NCBI GenBank assembly: GCA_032622095.1
Contig: CP136061.1
Span: 135,495,587-135,559,586 of the forward strand
Direction of reading: 5' to 3'
Length of the DNA stretch: 64,000 bases
DNA from: Siphonodentalium dalli
Lineage: Eukaryota; Mollusca; Scaphopoda; Gadilida; Siphonodentaliidae
The notes below the pieces were generated by a model that was not told the DNA's origin, searched no databases, and saw only the letters and a program-made list of their open reading frames with translations. A program made the position numbers and the translations under genes. Positions 1-8,827 of this stretch are shown here, one piece after another. The first letter of the stretch is position 1, and the number at the start of each line of letters is the position of its first letter.

Positions 1-54
1 TCACAAAATGACAGAGCAATCTGAAGGTCGTGAGTTCGATCCTCACTCGGGGCA
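1..54 (+). tRNA. tRNA-Met-CAT: tRNA-Met(CAT), unit 1, cut by window edge
   Basis: Only the intron, anticodon 3' strand, T arm and acceptor 3' strand lie in the window. Confidence 0.9.
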
Positions 55-283
55 GAAATCTTTTGCCTGTGATTTTTAATGTTACCCTTCGGAGCAGATC
101 CATTTTGACAGCCAAGTTGAAAGAAAAAGAAAACCATCAAAATGTTCTTTTCTGTCTGGATTTTGGTTGGCAGAAACAGCAAACAAGCTATGTGAAATAT
201 CAAACTCATAGAGATGGTGCCAAGAAGTTCACAGGTCAACTGTCGCTTCCATGTGAGCAAGCAAAATGCAAACAAAAAAGTAT

Positions 284-398
284 AGTCAGAAGTGGGGTTC
301 GAACCCACGCCCACATTCGTGGACCAGAACTCCCATAACCTCGAACGAGGAAGGCAGTACCTTGAGTCTGGCGCCTTAGACCACTCGGCCATCCTGAC
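284..398 (-). tRNA. tRNA-Leu-CAA: tRNA-Leu(CAA), unit 1, discriminator T73
   Basis: Intact fold and intron, but base 73 (284) is T on the sense strand instead of A. Confidence 0.87.
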
Positions 399-655
399 TT
401 ATGAAATGAAGACCAAAACTGTTGCAGTCCCGCGCGCACGTCACGTGGTTACAGCTGAAGAGCAAGTTCTCTGTAATTTCGGCATACTAATTAATATTCA
501 CGTATTTTGTCAACAGATTTGCTGAAACGTCGCACAAACTTTTAGTGAACATGGATTCGGGTGACGTCACATGTAGTTTTTAGACCGATTTTTTTGTTAT
601 AAGAAATTTTCAAATGCACGTTTTACAGTGTATAAGAGCTTATTCCAACACCGAA

Positions 656-728
656 GTTTCCGTAGTGTAGTGGTTATCACGCTCGCCTAACACGCGAGAG
701 GTCCTGAGTTCGAGCCTCAGCGGAAACA
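656..728 (+). tRNA. tRNA-Val-AAC: tRNA-Val(AAC), unit 1
   Basis: As the unit 2 gene. Confidence 0.96.
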
Positions 729-958
729 ACCGGAACAGTTTTGCTGAGTTTTGCCTACAGACAAATAATGTTTCGTGTTGCCCGTGGCCAAAGTACTCAC
801 ACTAAACTGAAACTTGATTGCCAAAATACATTTTTGTATGATTGAAAGCCCCTCAATTTACTGACCGTCGATCATTTTTGCTTGAGATGAAGAATAAAAC
901 ACAAACACTTAAAATTGCGTTATTTGTCAAAAACAAAATTGATTCACCAACTAAAATT

Positions 959-1031
959 TGTTCCCGCTGGGGCTCGAACCCAGGACCTCTCGCGTGTGAA
1001 GCGAGCGTGATAACCACTACACTACGGAAAC
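959..1031 (-). tRNA. tRNA-Val-CAC: tRNA-Val(CAC), unit 1
   Basis: As the unit 2 gene. Confidence 0.96.
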
Positions 1032-1247
1032 TTCGCATACTGGCACAATTTTAAATGCGCTCGGGATGATTCGACTAGATCAAAACTTACTTCGGTCTGA
1101 GAAAATGTTATGACGGTTAGATAGCTTCCTAATTCCCGCGCAGTACGGCCTGATCACGATGGACAAACTGAGGTTGCACAAATTAATGCCCCGGGCATAG
1201 CATCAATCAACATGAAGACAACATTTTGTTCAAAGTTATACCTGTAC

Positions 1248-1260
1248 ACTATAATATAGT
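1248..1260 (+). promoter_or_regulatory. Palindromic TATA-like element upstream of tRNA-Met
   Basis: ACTATAATATAGT, a near-perfect palindrome about 28 bp before the gene, the spacing at which TFIIIB-bound TATA-like sequences sit. Before units 23-25 it is lengthened by one TA. Confidence 0.55.
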
Positions 1261-1288
1261 ACCCAAACTGTTAGGAAAATCCCCATGT

Positions 1289-1380
1289 GCCTCGGTAGCG
1301 CAGTAGGCAGCGCGTCAGTCTCATAATCACAAAATGACAGAGCAATCTGAAGGTCGTGAGTTCGATCCTCACTCGGGGCA
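1289..1380 (+). tRNA. tRNA-Met-CAT: Elongator tRNA-Met(CAT) with intron, unit 2 (reference copy)
   Basis: Reads AUG codons. Without a 19-nt insert the gene folds into a 73-nt elongator tRNA-Met: acceptor strands GCCTCGG and TCGGGGC, D arm GCGC/GCGC, anticodon CAT at 1322-1324 in loop CTCATAA, T arm GTGAG/CTCAC and discriminator A. The insert at 1326-1344 starts one base 3' of the anticodon, the canonical site for introns cut by tRNA-splicing endonuclease; its exact ends are ambiguous by one A. It is not initiator tRNA-Met, since the body matches the elongator type. The internal A and B boxes are present, a TATA-like box lies about 28 bp upstream and TTTT follows 6 bp downstream. An intron in an animal tRNA-Met is unusual; plants have one. 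Confidence 0.96.
1326..1344 (+). other. 19-nt intron of tRNA-Met (reference copy)
   Basis: Lies directly 3' of base 37. It is AC-rich with no obvious hairpin of its own. All full Met copies in the window carry an insert of the same length at the same place. Confidence 0.85.
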
Positions 1381-1386
1381 GAAATC

Positions 1387-1390
1387 TTTT
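1387..1390 (+). terminator. Pol III terminator of tRNA-Met
   Basis: TTTT six bases after the tRNA end. It is conserved in nearly all units; in unit 22 the run is broken to TTGT. Confidence 0.8.
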
Positions 1391-1599
1391 GCCTGTGATT
1401 TTTAATGTTACCCTTCGGAGCAGATCCATTTTGACAGCCAAGTTGAAAGAAAAAGAAAACCATCAAAATGTTCTTTTCTGTCTGGATTTTGGTTGGCAGA
1501 AACAGCAAACAAGCTATGTGAAATATCAAACTCATAGAGATGGTGCCAAGAAGTTCACAGGTCAACTGTCGCTTCCATGTGAGCAAGCAAAATGCAAAC

Positions 1600-1605
1600 A
1601 AAAAA
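1600..1605 (-). terminator. Pol III terminator of tRNA-Leu
   Basis: Six A on the + strand, so T6 on the transcribed sense, four bases past the tRNA-Leu 3' end. Confidence 0.85.
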
Positions 1606-1609
1606 GTAT

Positions 1610-1724
1610 TGTCAGAAGTGGGGTTCGAACCCACGCCCACATTCGTGGACCAGAACTCCCATAACCTCGAACGAGGAAGGCAGTACCTTGAGTCTGGCGC
1701 CTTAGACCACTCGGCCATCCTGAC
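1610..1724 (-). tRNA. tRNA-Leu-CAA: tRNA-Leu(CAA) with 31-nt intron, unit 2 (reference copy)
   Basis: Reads UUG codons. On the minus strand the gene has acceptor GTCAGGA/TTCTGAC, D arm and loop of the class II type, anticodon CAA (complement of 1688-1690), a long variable arm (GTCCACGAATGTGGGC) and T arm GTGGG/CCCAC, with discriminator A73 at 1610. The 31-nt intron (1656-1686) follows base 37; introns in tRNA-Leu-CAA are common in animals. The body matches the vertebrate gene closely. Insertions elsewhere in the array all hit this gene at the GGCGCC of its D/anticodon arms. Confidence 0.96.
1656..1686 (-). other. 31-nt intron of tRNA-Leu(CAA)
   Basis: Sits one base 3' of the anticodon. It contains a self-complementary CCTCG-TT-CGAGG hairpin. 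Base changes between units concentrate here more than in the mature part. Confidence 0.85.
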
Positions 1725-1767
1725 TTATGAAATGAAGACCAAAACTGTTGCAGTCCCGCGCGCACGT

Positions 1768-1773
1768 CACGTG
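1768..1773. promoter_or_regulatory. E-box CACGTG upstream of tRNA-Leu
   Basis: Palindromic CACGTG 44 bp upstream of the Leu gene, in a CpG-rich stretch, with CAGCTG six bases further. It is present in most units and lost in units 7 and 14. A Myc/USF-type site is possible; function is inference. Confidence 0.4.
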
Positions 1774-1887
1774 GTTACAGCTGAAGAGCAAGTTCTCTGT
1801 AATTTCGGCATACTAATTAATATTCACGAATTTTGTCAACAGATTTGCTGAAACGTCGCACAAACTTTTAGTGAACATGGATTCGGG

Positions 1888-1895
1888 TGACGTCA
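1888..1895. promoter_or_regulatory. Perfect CRE palindrome TGACGTCA
   Basis: The consensus CREB/ATF site lies between the divergently read Leu and Val-AAC genes, about 164 bp from Leu and 86 bp from Val. It was conserved in every unit examined. Function is inference. Confidence 0.45.
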
Positions 1896-1953
1896 CATGT
1901 AGTTTTTAGACCGATTTTTTGTTATAAGAAATTTTCAAATGCACGTTTTACAG

Positions 1954-1963
1954 TTTATAAGAG
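1954..1963 (+). promoter_or_regulatory. TATA-like element upstream of tRNA-Val(AAC)
   Basis: TTTATAAGAG 17 bp before the gene, shared by all units. Confidence 0.45.
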
Positions 1964-1980
1964 CTTATTCCAACACCGAA

Positions 1981-2053
1981 GTTTCCGTAGTGTAGTGGTT
2001 ATCACGCTCGCCTAACACGCGAGAGGTCCTGAGTTCGAGCCTCAGCGGAAACA
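1981..2053 (+). tRNA. tRNA-Val-AAC: tRNA-Val(AAC), unit 2 (reference copy)
   Basis: Reads GUU and, once A34 is inosine, GUC/GUA. It is 73 nt without intron: acceptor GTTTCCG/CGGAAAC, anticodon stem CTCGC/GCGAG around loop CTAACAC, T arm CTGAG/CTCAG and discriminator A. Close to the vertebrate gene. Two TTTT runs follow at 2064-2067 and 2074-2077. Confidence 0.97.
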
Positions 2054-2063
2054 ACCGGAAAAG

Positions 2064-2067
2064 TTTT
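2064..2067 (+). terminator. Pol III terminator of tRNA-Val(AAC)
   Basis: TTTT 10 bases past the tRNA, backed up by a second TTTT at 2074-2077. Confidence 0.75.
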
Positions 2068-2277
2068 GCTGAGTTTTGCCTACAGACAAATAATGTTTCG
2101 TGTTGCCCGTGGCCAAAGTACTCACACTAAACTGAAACTTGATTGCCAAAATACATTTTTGTATGATTGAAAGCCCCTCAATTTACTGACCGTCGATCAT
2201 TTTTGATTGAGATGAAGAATAAAACACAAACACTTAAAATTGCGTTATTTGTCAAAAACAAAATTGATTCACCAACT

Positions 2278-2281
2278 AAAA
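2278..2281 (-). terminator. Pol III terminator of tRNA-Val(CAC)
   Basis: AAAA on the + strand, so TTTT two bases after the tRNA 3' end on the minus strand. Confidence 0.75.
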
Positions 2282-2283
2282 TT

Positions 2284-2356
2284 TGTTCCCGCTGGGGCTC
2301 GAACCCAGGACCTCTCGCGTGTGAAGCGAGCGTGATAACCACTACACTACGGAAAC
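2284..2356 (-). tRNA. tRNA-Val-CAC: tRNA-Val(CAC), unit 2 (reference copy)
   Basis: Reads GUG. It is 73 nt, with acceptor GTTTCCG/CGGGAAC (one T-G wobble), anticodon stem CTCGC/GCGAG around loop TTCACAC and T arm CTGGG/CCCAG. It differs from the facing Val-AAC at five bases, two of them a compensated pair in the T stem, so both derive from one ancestor. It lies in inverted orientation to Val-AAC. A TATA-like ATTTAAAAT lies 16-25 bp upstream (2373-2381). Confidence 0.97.
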
Positions 2357-2613
2357 TTCGCATACTGTCACAATTTTAAATGCGCTCGGGATGATTCGAC
2401 TAGATCAAAACTTACTTCGGTCTGAGAAAATGTTATGACGGTTAGATAGCTTCCTAATTCCCGCTCAGTACGGCCTGATCACGATGGACAAACTGAGGTT
2501 GCACAAATTAATGCCCCGGGCATAGCATCAATCAACACGAAGACAACATTTTGTTCAAAGTTATACCTGTACACTATAATATAGTACCCAAACTGTTAGG
2601 AAAATCCCCATGT
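2357..2613. other. Val-Met spacer (reference)
   Basis: 257 bp between Val-CAC and the next Met. It holds the upstream TATA-like elements of both genes and no gene. Confidence 0.8.
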
Positions 2614-2825
2614 GCCTCGGTAGCGCAGTAGGCAGCGCGTCAGTCTCATAATCACAAAATGACAGAGCAATCTGAAGGTCGTGAGTTCGATCCTCACTCG
2701 GGGCAGAAATCTTTTGCCTGTGATTTTTAATGTTACCCTTCGGAGCAGATCCATTTTGACAGCCAAGTTGAAAGAAAAAGAAAACCATTAAAATGTTCTT
2801 TTCTGTCTGGATTTTGGTTGGCAGA
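2604..2825 (+). repeat. 222-bp partial unit duplication with an extra tRNA-Met
   Basis: The region from just upstream of tRNA-Met to about 120 bp downstream of it is repeated before unit 3. The right junction (2825/2826) joins the Met-Leu spacer (ggcagaa) directly to the Met leader (tccccatgtg), with only about 2 bp of shared sequence, which suggests an illegitimate rather than a homologous event. Confidence 0.9.
2614..2705 (+). tRNA. tRNA-Met-CAT: tRNA-Met(CAT), extra copy in partial unit
   Basis: Complete gene with leader and terminator, carried by the 222-bp partial duplication; it has no partner Leu or Val genes. Confidence 0.94.
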
Positions 2826-2835
2826 ATCCCCATGT

Positions 2836-2927
2836 GCCTCGGTAGCGCAGTAGGCAGCGCGTCAGTCTCATAATCACAAAATGACAGAGCAATCTGAAGG
2901 TCGTGAGTTCGATCCTCACTCGGGGCA
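2836..2927 (+). tRNA. tRNA-Met-CAT: tRNA-Met(CAT), unit 3
   Basis: As the unit 2 gene. Its upstream TATA-like box is replaced by Met-Leu spacer because of the partial duplication. Confidence 0.94.
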
Positions 2928-3156
2928 GAAATCTTTTGCCTGTGATTTTTAATGTTACCCTTCGGAGCAGATCCATTTTGACAGCCAAGTTGAAAGAAAA
3001 AGAAAACCATCAAAATGTTCTTTTCTGTCTGGATTTTGGTTGGCAGAAACAGCAAACAAGCTATGTGAAATATCAAACTCATAGAGATGGTGCCAAGAAG
3101 TTCACAGGTCAACTGTCGCTTCCATGTGAGCAAGCAAAATGCAAACAAAAAAGTAT

Positions 3157-3271
3157 AGTCAGAAGTGGGGTTCGAACCCACGCCCACATTCGTGGACCAG
3201 AACTCCCATAACCTCGAACGAGGAAGGCAGTACCTTGAGTCTGGCGCCTTAGACCACTCGGCCATCCTGAC
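3157..3271 (-). tRNA. tRNA-Leu-CAA: tRNA-Leu(CAA), unit 3, T73
   Basis: As unit 1, with T73. Confidence 0.87.
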
Positions 3272-3527
3272 TTATGAAATGAAGACCAAAACTGTTGCAG
3301 TCCCGCGCGCACGTCACGTGGTTACAGCTGAAGAGCAAGTTCTCTGTAATTTCGGCATACTAATAAATATTCACGTATTTTGTCAACAGATTTGCTGAAA
3401 CGTCGCACAAACTTTTAGTGAACATGGATTCGGGTGACGTCACATGTAGTTATTAGACCGATTTTTTGTTATAATAAATTTTCAAATGCACGTTTTACAG
3501 TTTATAAGAGCTTATTCCAACACCGAA

Positions 3528-3600
3528 GTTTCCGTAGTGTAGTGGTTATCACGCTCGCCTAACACGCGAGACGTCCTGAGTTCGAGCCTCAGCGGAAACA
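3528..3600 (+). tRNA. tRNA-Val-AAC: tRNA-Val(AAC), unit 3
   Basis: One variable-loop change (G to C), shared with unit 6. Confidence 0.93.
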
Positions 3601-3830
3601 ACCGGAAAACTTTTGCTGAGTTTTGCCTACAGACAAATAATGTTTCGTGTTGCCCGTGGCCAAAGTACTCACACTAAACTGAAACTTGATTGCCAAAATA
3701 CATTTTTGTATGATTGAAAGCCCCTCAATTTACTGACCGTCGATCATTTTTGATTGAGATGAAGAATAAAACACAAACACTTAAAATTGCGTTATTTGTC
3801 AAAAACAAAATTGATTCACCAACTAAAATT

Positions 3831-3903
3831 TGTTCCCGCTGGGGCTCGAACCCAGGACCTCTCGCGTGTGAAGCGAGCGTGATAACCACTACACTACGGA
3901 AAC
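3831..3903 (-). tRNA. tRNA-Val-CAC: tRNA-Val(CAC), unit 3
   Basis: As the unit 2 gene. Confidence 0.96.
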
Positions 3904-4160
3904 TTCGCATACTGTCACAATTTTAAATGCGCTCGGGATGATTCGACTAGATCAAAACTTACTTCGGTCTGAGAAAATGTTATGACGGTTAGATAGCTTC
4001 CTAATTCCCGCGCAGTACGGCCTGATCACGATGGACAAACTGAGGTTGCACAAATTAATGCCCCGGGCATAGCATCAATCAACATGAAGAAAACATTTTG
4101 TTCAAAGTTATACCTGTACACTATAATATAGTACCCAAACTGTTAGGAAAATCCCCATGT

Positions 4161-4252
4161 GCATCGGTAGCGCAGTAGGCAGCGCGTCAGTCTCATAATC
4201 ACAAAATGACAGAGCAATCTGAAGGTCGTGAGTTCGATCCTCACTCGGGGCA
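4161..4252 (+). tRNA. tRNA-Met-CAT: tRNA-Met(CAT), unit 4, acceptor variant
   Basis: C3 changed to A, which breaks the 3-70 acceptor pair. Confidence 0.85.
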
Positions 4253-4481
4253 GAAATCTTTTGCCTGTGATTTTTAATGTTACCCTTCGGAGCAGATCCA
4301 TTTTGACAGCCAAGTTGAAAGAAAAAGAAAACCATCAAAATGTTCTTTTCTGTCTGGATTTTGGTTGGCAGAAACAGCAAACAAGCTATGTGAAATATCA
4401 AACTCATAGAGATGGTGCCAAGAAGTTCACAGGTCAACTGTCGCTTCCATGTGAGCAAGCAAAATGCAAACAAAAAAGTAT

Positions 4482-4596
4482 AGTCAGAAGTGGGGTTCGA
4501 ACCCACGCCCACATTCGTGGACCAGAACTCCCATAACCTCGAACGAGGAAGGCAGTACCTTGAGTCTGGCGCCTTAGACCACTCGGCCATCCTGAC
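4482..4596 (-). tRNA. tRNA-Leu-CAA: tRNA-Leu(CAA), unit 4, T73
   Basis: As unit 1, with T73. Confidence 0.87.
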
Positions 4597-4852
4597 TTAT
4601 GAAATGAAGACCAAAACTGTTGCAGTCCCGCGCGCACGTCACGTGGTTACAGCTGAAGAGCAAGTTCTCTGTAATTTCGGCATACTAATTAATATTCACG
4701 TATTTTGTCAACAGATTTGCTGAAACGTCGCACAAACTTTTAGTGAACATGGATTCGGGTGACGTCACATGTAGTTTTTAGACCGATTTTTTGTTATAAG
4801 AAATTTTCAAATGCACGTTTTACAGTTTATAAGAGCTTATTCCAACACCGAA

Positions 4853-4925
4853 GTTTCCGTAGTGTAGTGGTTATCACGCTCGCCTAACACGCGAGAGGTC
4901 CTGAGTTCGAGCCTCAGCGGAAACA
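4853..4925 (+). tRNA. tRNA-Val-AAC: tRNA-Val(AAC), unit 4
   Basis: As the unit 2 gene. Confidence 0.96.
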
Positions 4926-5155
4926 ACCGGAACAGTTTTGCTGAGTTTTGCCTACAGACAAATAATGTTTCGTGTTGCCCGTGGCCAAAGTACTCACACT
5001 AAACTGAAACTTGATTGCCAAAATACATTTTTGTATGATTGAAAGCCCCTCAATTTACTGACCGTCGATCATTTTTGCTTGAGATGAAGAATAAAACACA
5101 AACACTTAAAATTGCGTTATTTGTCAAAAACAAAATTGATTCACCAACTAAAATT

Positions 5156-5228
5156 TGTTCCCGCTGGGGCTCGAACCCAGGACCTCTCGCGTGTGAAGCG
5201 AGCGTGATAACCACTACACTACGGAAAC
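5156..5228 (-). tRNA. tRNA-Val-CAC: tRNA-Val(CAC), unit 4
   Basis: As the unit 2 gene. Confidence 0.96.
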
Positions 5229-5485
5229 TTCGCATACTGCCACAATTTTAAATGCGCTCGGGATGATTCGACTAGATCAAAACTTACTTCGGTCTGAGAA
5301 AATGTTATGACGGTTAGATAGCTTCCTAATTCCCGCGCAGTACGGCCTGATCACGATGGACAAACTGAGGTTGCACAAATTAATGCCCCGGGCATAGCAT
5401 CAATCAACATGAAGACAACATTTTGTTCAAAGTTATACCTGTACACTATAATATAGCACCCAAACTGTTAGGAAAATCCCCATGT

Positions 5486-5577
5486 GCCTCGGTAGCGCAG
5501 TAGGCAGCGCGTCAGTCTCATAATCACAAAATGACAGAGCAATCTGAAGGTCATTTGTTCGATCCTCACTCGGGGCA
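5486..5577 (+). pseudogene. tRNA-Met(CAT) pseudogene, unit 5
   Basis: T-stem 5' strand GTGAG is replaced by ATTTG, leaving about two of five pairs; the B box is damaged. Confidence 0.8.
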
Positions 5578-5806
5578 GAAATCTTTTGCCTGTGATTTTT
5601 AATGTTACCCTTCGGAGCAGATCCATTTTGACAGCCAAGTTGAAAGAAAAAGAAAACCATCAAAATGTTCTTTTCTGTCTGGATTTTGGTTGGCAGAAAC
5701 AGCAAACAAGCTATGTGAAATATCAAACTCATAGAGATGGTGCCAAGAAGTTCACAGGTCAACTGTCGCTTCCATGTGAGCAAGCAAAATGCAAACAAAA
5801 AAGTAT

Positions 5807-5921
5807 TGTCAGAAGTGGGGTTCGAACCCACGCCCACATTCGTGGACCAGAACTCCCATAACCTCGAACGAGGAAGGCAGTACCTTGAGTCTGGCGCCTT
5901 AGACCACTCGGCCATCCTGAC
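5807..5921 (-). tRNA. tRNA-Leu-CAA: tRNA-Leu(CAA), unit 5, A73
   Basis: As the unit 2 reference, with A73. Confidence 0.95.
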
Positions 5922-6177
5922 TTATGAAATGAAGACCAAAACTGTTGCAGTCCCGCGCGCACGTCACGTGGTTACAGCTGAAGAGCAAGTTCTCTGTAAT
6001 TTCGGCATACTAATTAATATTCACGTATTTTGTCAACAGATTTGCTGAAACGTCGCACAAACTTTTAGTGAACATGGATTCGGGTGACGTCACATGTAGT
6101 TTTTAGACCGATTTTTTGTTATAAGAAATTTTCAAATGCACGTTTTACAGTTTATAAGAGCTTATTCCAACACCGAA

Positions 6178-6250
6178 GTTTCCGTAGTGTAGTGGTTATC
6201 ACGCTCGCCTAACACGCGAGAGGTCCTGAGTTCGAGCCTCAGCGGAAACA
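6178..6250 (+). tRNA. tRNA-Val-AAC: tRNA-Val(AAC), unit 5
   Basis: As the unit 2 gene. Confidence 0.96.
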
Positions 6251-6480
6251 ACCGGAAAAGTTTTGCTGAGTTTTGCCTACAGACAAATAATGTTTCGTGT
6301 TGCCCGTGGCCAAAGTACTCACACTAAACTGAAACTTGATTGCCAAAATACATTTTTGTATGATTGAAAGCCCCTCAATTTACTGACCGTCGATCATTTT
6401 TGCTTGAGATGAAGAATAAAACACAAACACTTAAAATTGCGTTATTTGTCAAAAACAAAATTGATTCACCAACTAAAATT

Positions 6481-6553
6481 TGTTCCCGCTGGGGCTCGAA
6501 CCCAGGACCTCTCGCGTGTGAAGCGAGCGTGATAACCACTACACTACGGAAAC
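6481..6553 (-). tRNA. tRNA-Val-CAC: tRNA-Val(CAC), unit 5
   Basis: As the unit 2 gene. Confidence 0.96.
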
Positions 6554-6810
6554 TTCGCATACTGTCACAATTTTAAATGCGCTCGGGATGATTCGACTAG
6601 ATCAAAACTTACTTCGGTCTGAGAAAATGTTATGACGGTTAGATAGCTTCCTAATTCCCGCTCAGTACGGCCTGATCACGATGGACAAACTGAGGTTGCA
6701 CAAATTAATGCCCCGGGCATAGCATCAATCAACACGAAGACAAAATTTTGTTCAAAGTTATACCTGTACACTATAATATAGTACCCAAACTGTTAGGAAA
6801 ATCCCCATGT

Positions 6811-6902
6811 GCCTCGGTAGCGCAGTAGGCAGCGCGTCAGTCTCATAATCACAAAATGACAGAGCAATCTGAAGGTCGTGAGTTCGATCCTCACTCGGGG
6901 CA
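6811..6902 (+). tRNA. tRNA-Met-CAT: tRNA-Met(CAT), unit 6
   Basis: No difference from the unit 2 gene noticed. Confidence 0.95.
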
Positions 6903-7131
6903 GAAATCTTTTGCCTGTGATTTTTAATGTTACCCTTCGGAGCAGATCCATTTTGACAGCCAAGTTGAAAGAAAAAGAAAACCATCAAAATGTTCTTTTC
7001 TGTCTGGATTTTGGTTGGCAGAAACAGCAAACAAGCTATGTGAAATATCAAACTCATAGAGATGGTGCCAAGAAGTTCACAGGTCAACTGTCGCTTCCAT
7101 GTGAGCAAGCAAAATGCAAACAAAAAAGTAT

Positions 7132-7246
7132 AGTCAGAAGTGGGGTTCGAACCCACGCCCACATTCGTGGACCAGAACTCCCATAACCTCGAACGAGGAA
7201 GGCAGTACCTTGAGTCTGGCGCCTTAGACCACTCGGCCATCCTGAC
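7132..7246 (-). tRNA. tRNA-Leu-CAA: tRNA-Leu(CAA), unit 6, T73
   Basis: As unit 1, with T73. Confidence 0.87.
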
Positions 7247-7502
7247 TTATGAAATGAAGACCAAAACTGTTGCAGTCCCGCGCGCACGTCACGTGGTTAC
7301 AGCTGAAGAGCAAGTTCTCTGTAATTTCGGCATACTAATAAATATTCACGTATTTTGTCAACAGATTTGCTGAAACGTCGCACAAACTTTTAGTGAACAT
7401 GGATTCGGGTGACGTCACATGTAGTTATTAGACCGATTTTTTGTTATAATAAATTTTCAAATGCACGTTTTACAGTTTATAAGAGCTTATTCCAACACCG
7501 AA

Positions 7503-7575
7503 GTTTCCGTAGTGTAGTGGTTATCACGCTCGCCTAACACGCGAGACGTCCTGAGTTCGAGCCTCAGCGGAAACA
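7503..7575 (+). tRNA. tRNA-Val-AAC: tRNA-Val(AAC), unit 6
   Basis: Same variable-loop change as unit 3. Confidence 0.93.
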
Positions 7576-7805
7576 ACCGGAAAACTTTTGCTGAGTTTTG
7601 CCTACAGACAAATAATGTTTCGTGTTGCCCGTGGCCAAAGTACTCACACTAAACTGAAACTTGATTGCCAAAATACATTTTTGTATGATTGAAAGCCCCT
7701 CAATTTACTGACCGTCGATCATTTTTGCTTGAGATGAAGAATAAAACACAAACACTTAAAATTGCGTTATTTGTCAAAAACAAAATTGATTCACCAACTA
7801 AAATT

Positions 7806-7878
7806 TGTTCCCGCTGGGGCTCGAACCCAGGACCTCTCGCGTGTGAAGCGAGCGTGATAACCACTACACTACGGAAAC
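7806..7878 (-). tRNA. tRNA-Val-CAC: tRNA-Val(CAC), unit 6
   Basis: As the unit 2 gene. Confidence 0.96.
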
Positions 7879-8135
7879 TTCGCATACTGTCACAATTTTA
7901 AATGCGCTCGGGATGATTCGACTAGATCAAAACTTACTTCGGTCTGAGAAAATGTTATGACGGTTAGATAGCTTCCTAATTCCCGCTCAGTACGGCCTGA
8001 TCACGATGGACAAACTGAGGTTGCACAAATTAATGCCCCGGGCATAGCATCAATCAACACGAAGACAAAATTTTGTTCAAAGTTATACCTGTACACTATA
8101 ATATAGTACCCAAACTGTTAGGAAAATCCCCATGT

Positions 8136-8227
8136 GCCTCGGTAGCGCAGTAGGCAGCGCGTCAGTCTCATAATCACAAAATGACAGAGCAATCTGAAGG
8201 TCGTGAGTTCGATCCTCACTCGGGGCA
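8136..8227 (+). tRNA. tRNA-Met-CAT: tRNA-Met(CAT), unit 7
   Basis: No difference from the unit 2 gene noticed. Confidence 0.95.
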
Positions 8228-8456
8228 GAAATCTTTTGCCTGTGATTTTTAATGTTACCCTTCGGAGCAGATCCATTTTGACAGCCAAGTTGAAAGAAAA
8301 AGAAAACCATCAAAATGTTCTTTTCTGTCTGGATTTTGGTTGGCAGAAACAGCAAACAAGCTATGTGAAATATCAAACTCATAGAGATGGTGCCAAGAAG
8401 TTCACAGGTCAACTGTCGCTTCCATGTGAGCAAGCAAAATGCAAACAAAAAAGTAT

Positions 8457-8571
8457 AGTCAGAAGTGGGGTTCGAACCCACGCCCACATTCGTGGACCAG
8501 AACTCCCATAACCTCGAACGAGGAAGGCAGTACCTTGAGTCTGGCGCCTTAGACCACTCGGCCATCCTGAC
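8457..8571 (-). tRNA. tRNA-Leu-CAA: tRNA-Leu(CAA), unit 7, T73
   Basis: As unit 1, with T73; the upstream CACGTG reads CACGTT. Confidence 0.86.
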
Positions 8572-8827
8572 TTATGAAATGAAGACCAAAACTGTTGCAG
8601 TCCCGCGCGCACGTCACGTTGTTACAGCTGAAGAGCAAGTTCTCTGTAATTTCGGCATACTAATTAATATTCACGTATTTTGTCAACAGATTTGCTGAAA
8701 CGTCGCACAAACTTTTAGTGAACATGGATTCGGGTGACGTCACATGTAGTTTTTAGACCGATTTTTTGTTATAAGAAATTTTCAAATGCACGTTTTACAG
8801 TTTATAAGAGCTTATTCCAACACCGAA

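Larger units (their letters stand above)
1381..1609. other. Met-Leu spacer (reference)
   Basis: 229 bp between the convergent Met and Leu genes. It holds the two terminators and no further gene. Open frames here run through the tRNA genes and are not coding. Confidence 0.85.
1725..1980. other. Leu-Val spacer (reference)
   Basis: 256 bp between the divergent Leu and Val-AAC genes. It holds the E-box, the CRE and a TATA-like TTTATAAGAG (1954-1963) ahead of Val-AAC. No gene was seen. Confidence 0.8.
2054..2283. other. Val-Val spacer (reference)
   Basis: 230 bp between the convergent Val genes. It contains terminators for both and no gene. Confidence 0.8.

Noticed and set aside
1236-1718. 160-aa open frame on the minus strand, repeated in nearly every unit, and the facing 102-aa and 70-aa frames
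   Set aside because: They run across tRNA-Met and tRNA-Leu or the Val genes in antisense or sense and keep open only because the tRNA sequence is conserved. Length changes freely with indels between units and no protein family fits.
2284-2356. Val(CAC) read as a Sec (TCA) or Glu (TTC) tRNA from the loop TTCACAC
   Set aside because: Stem pairing CTCGC/GCGAG fixes the loop, so bases 34-36 are CAC; the gene is 73 nt without the long Sec arms.
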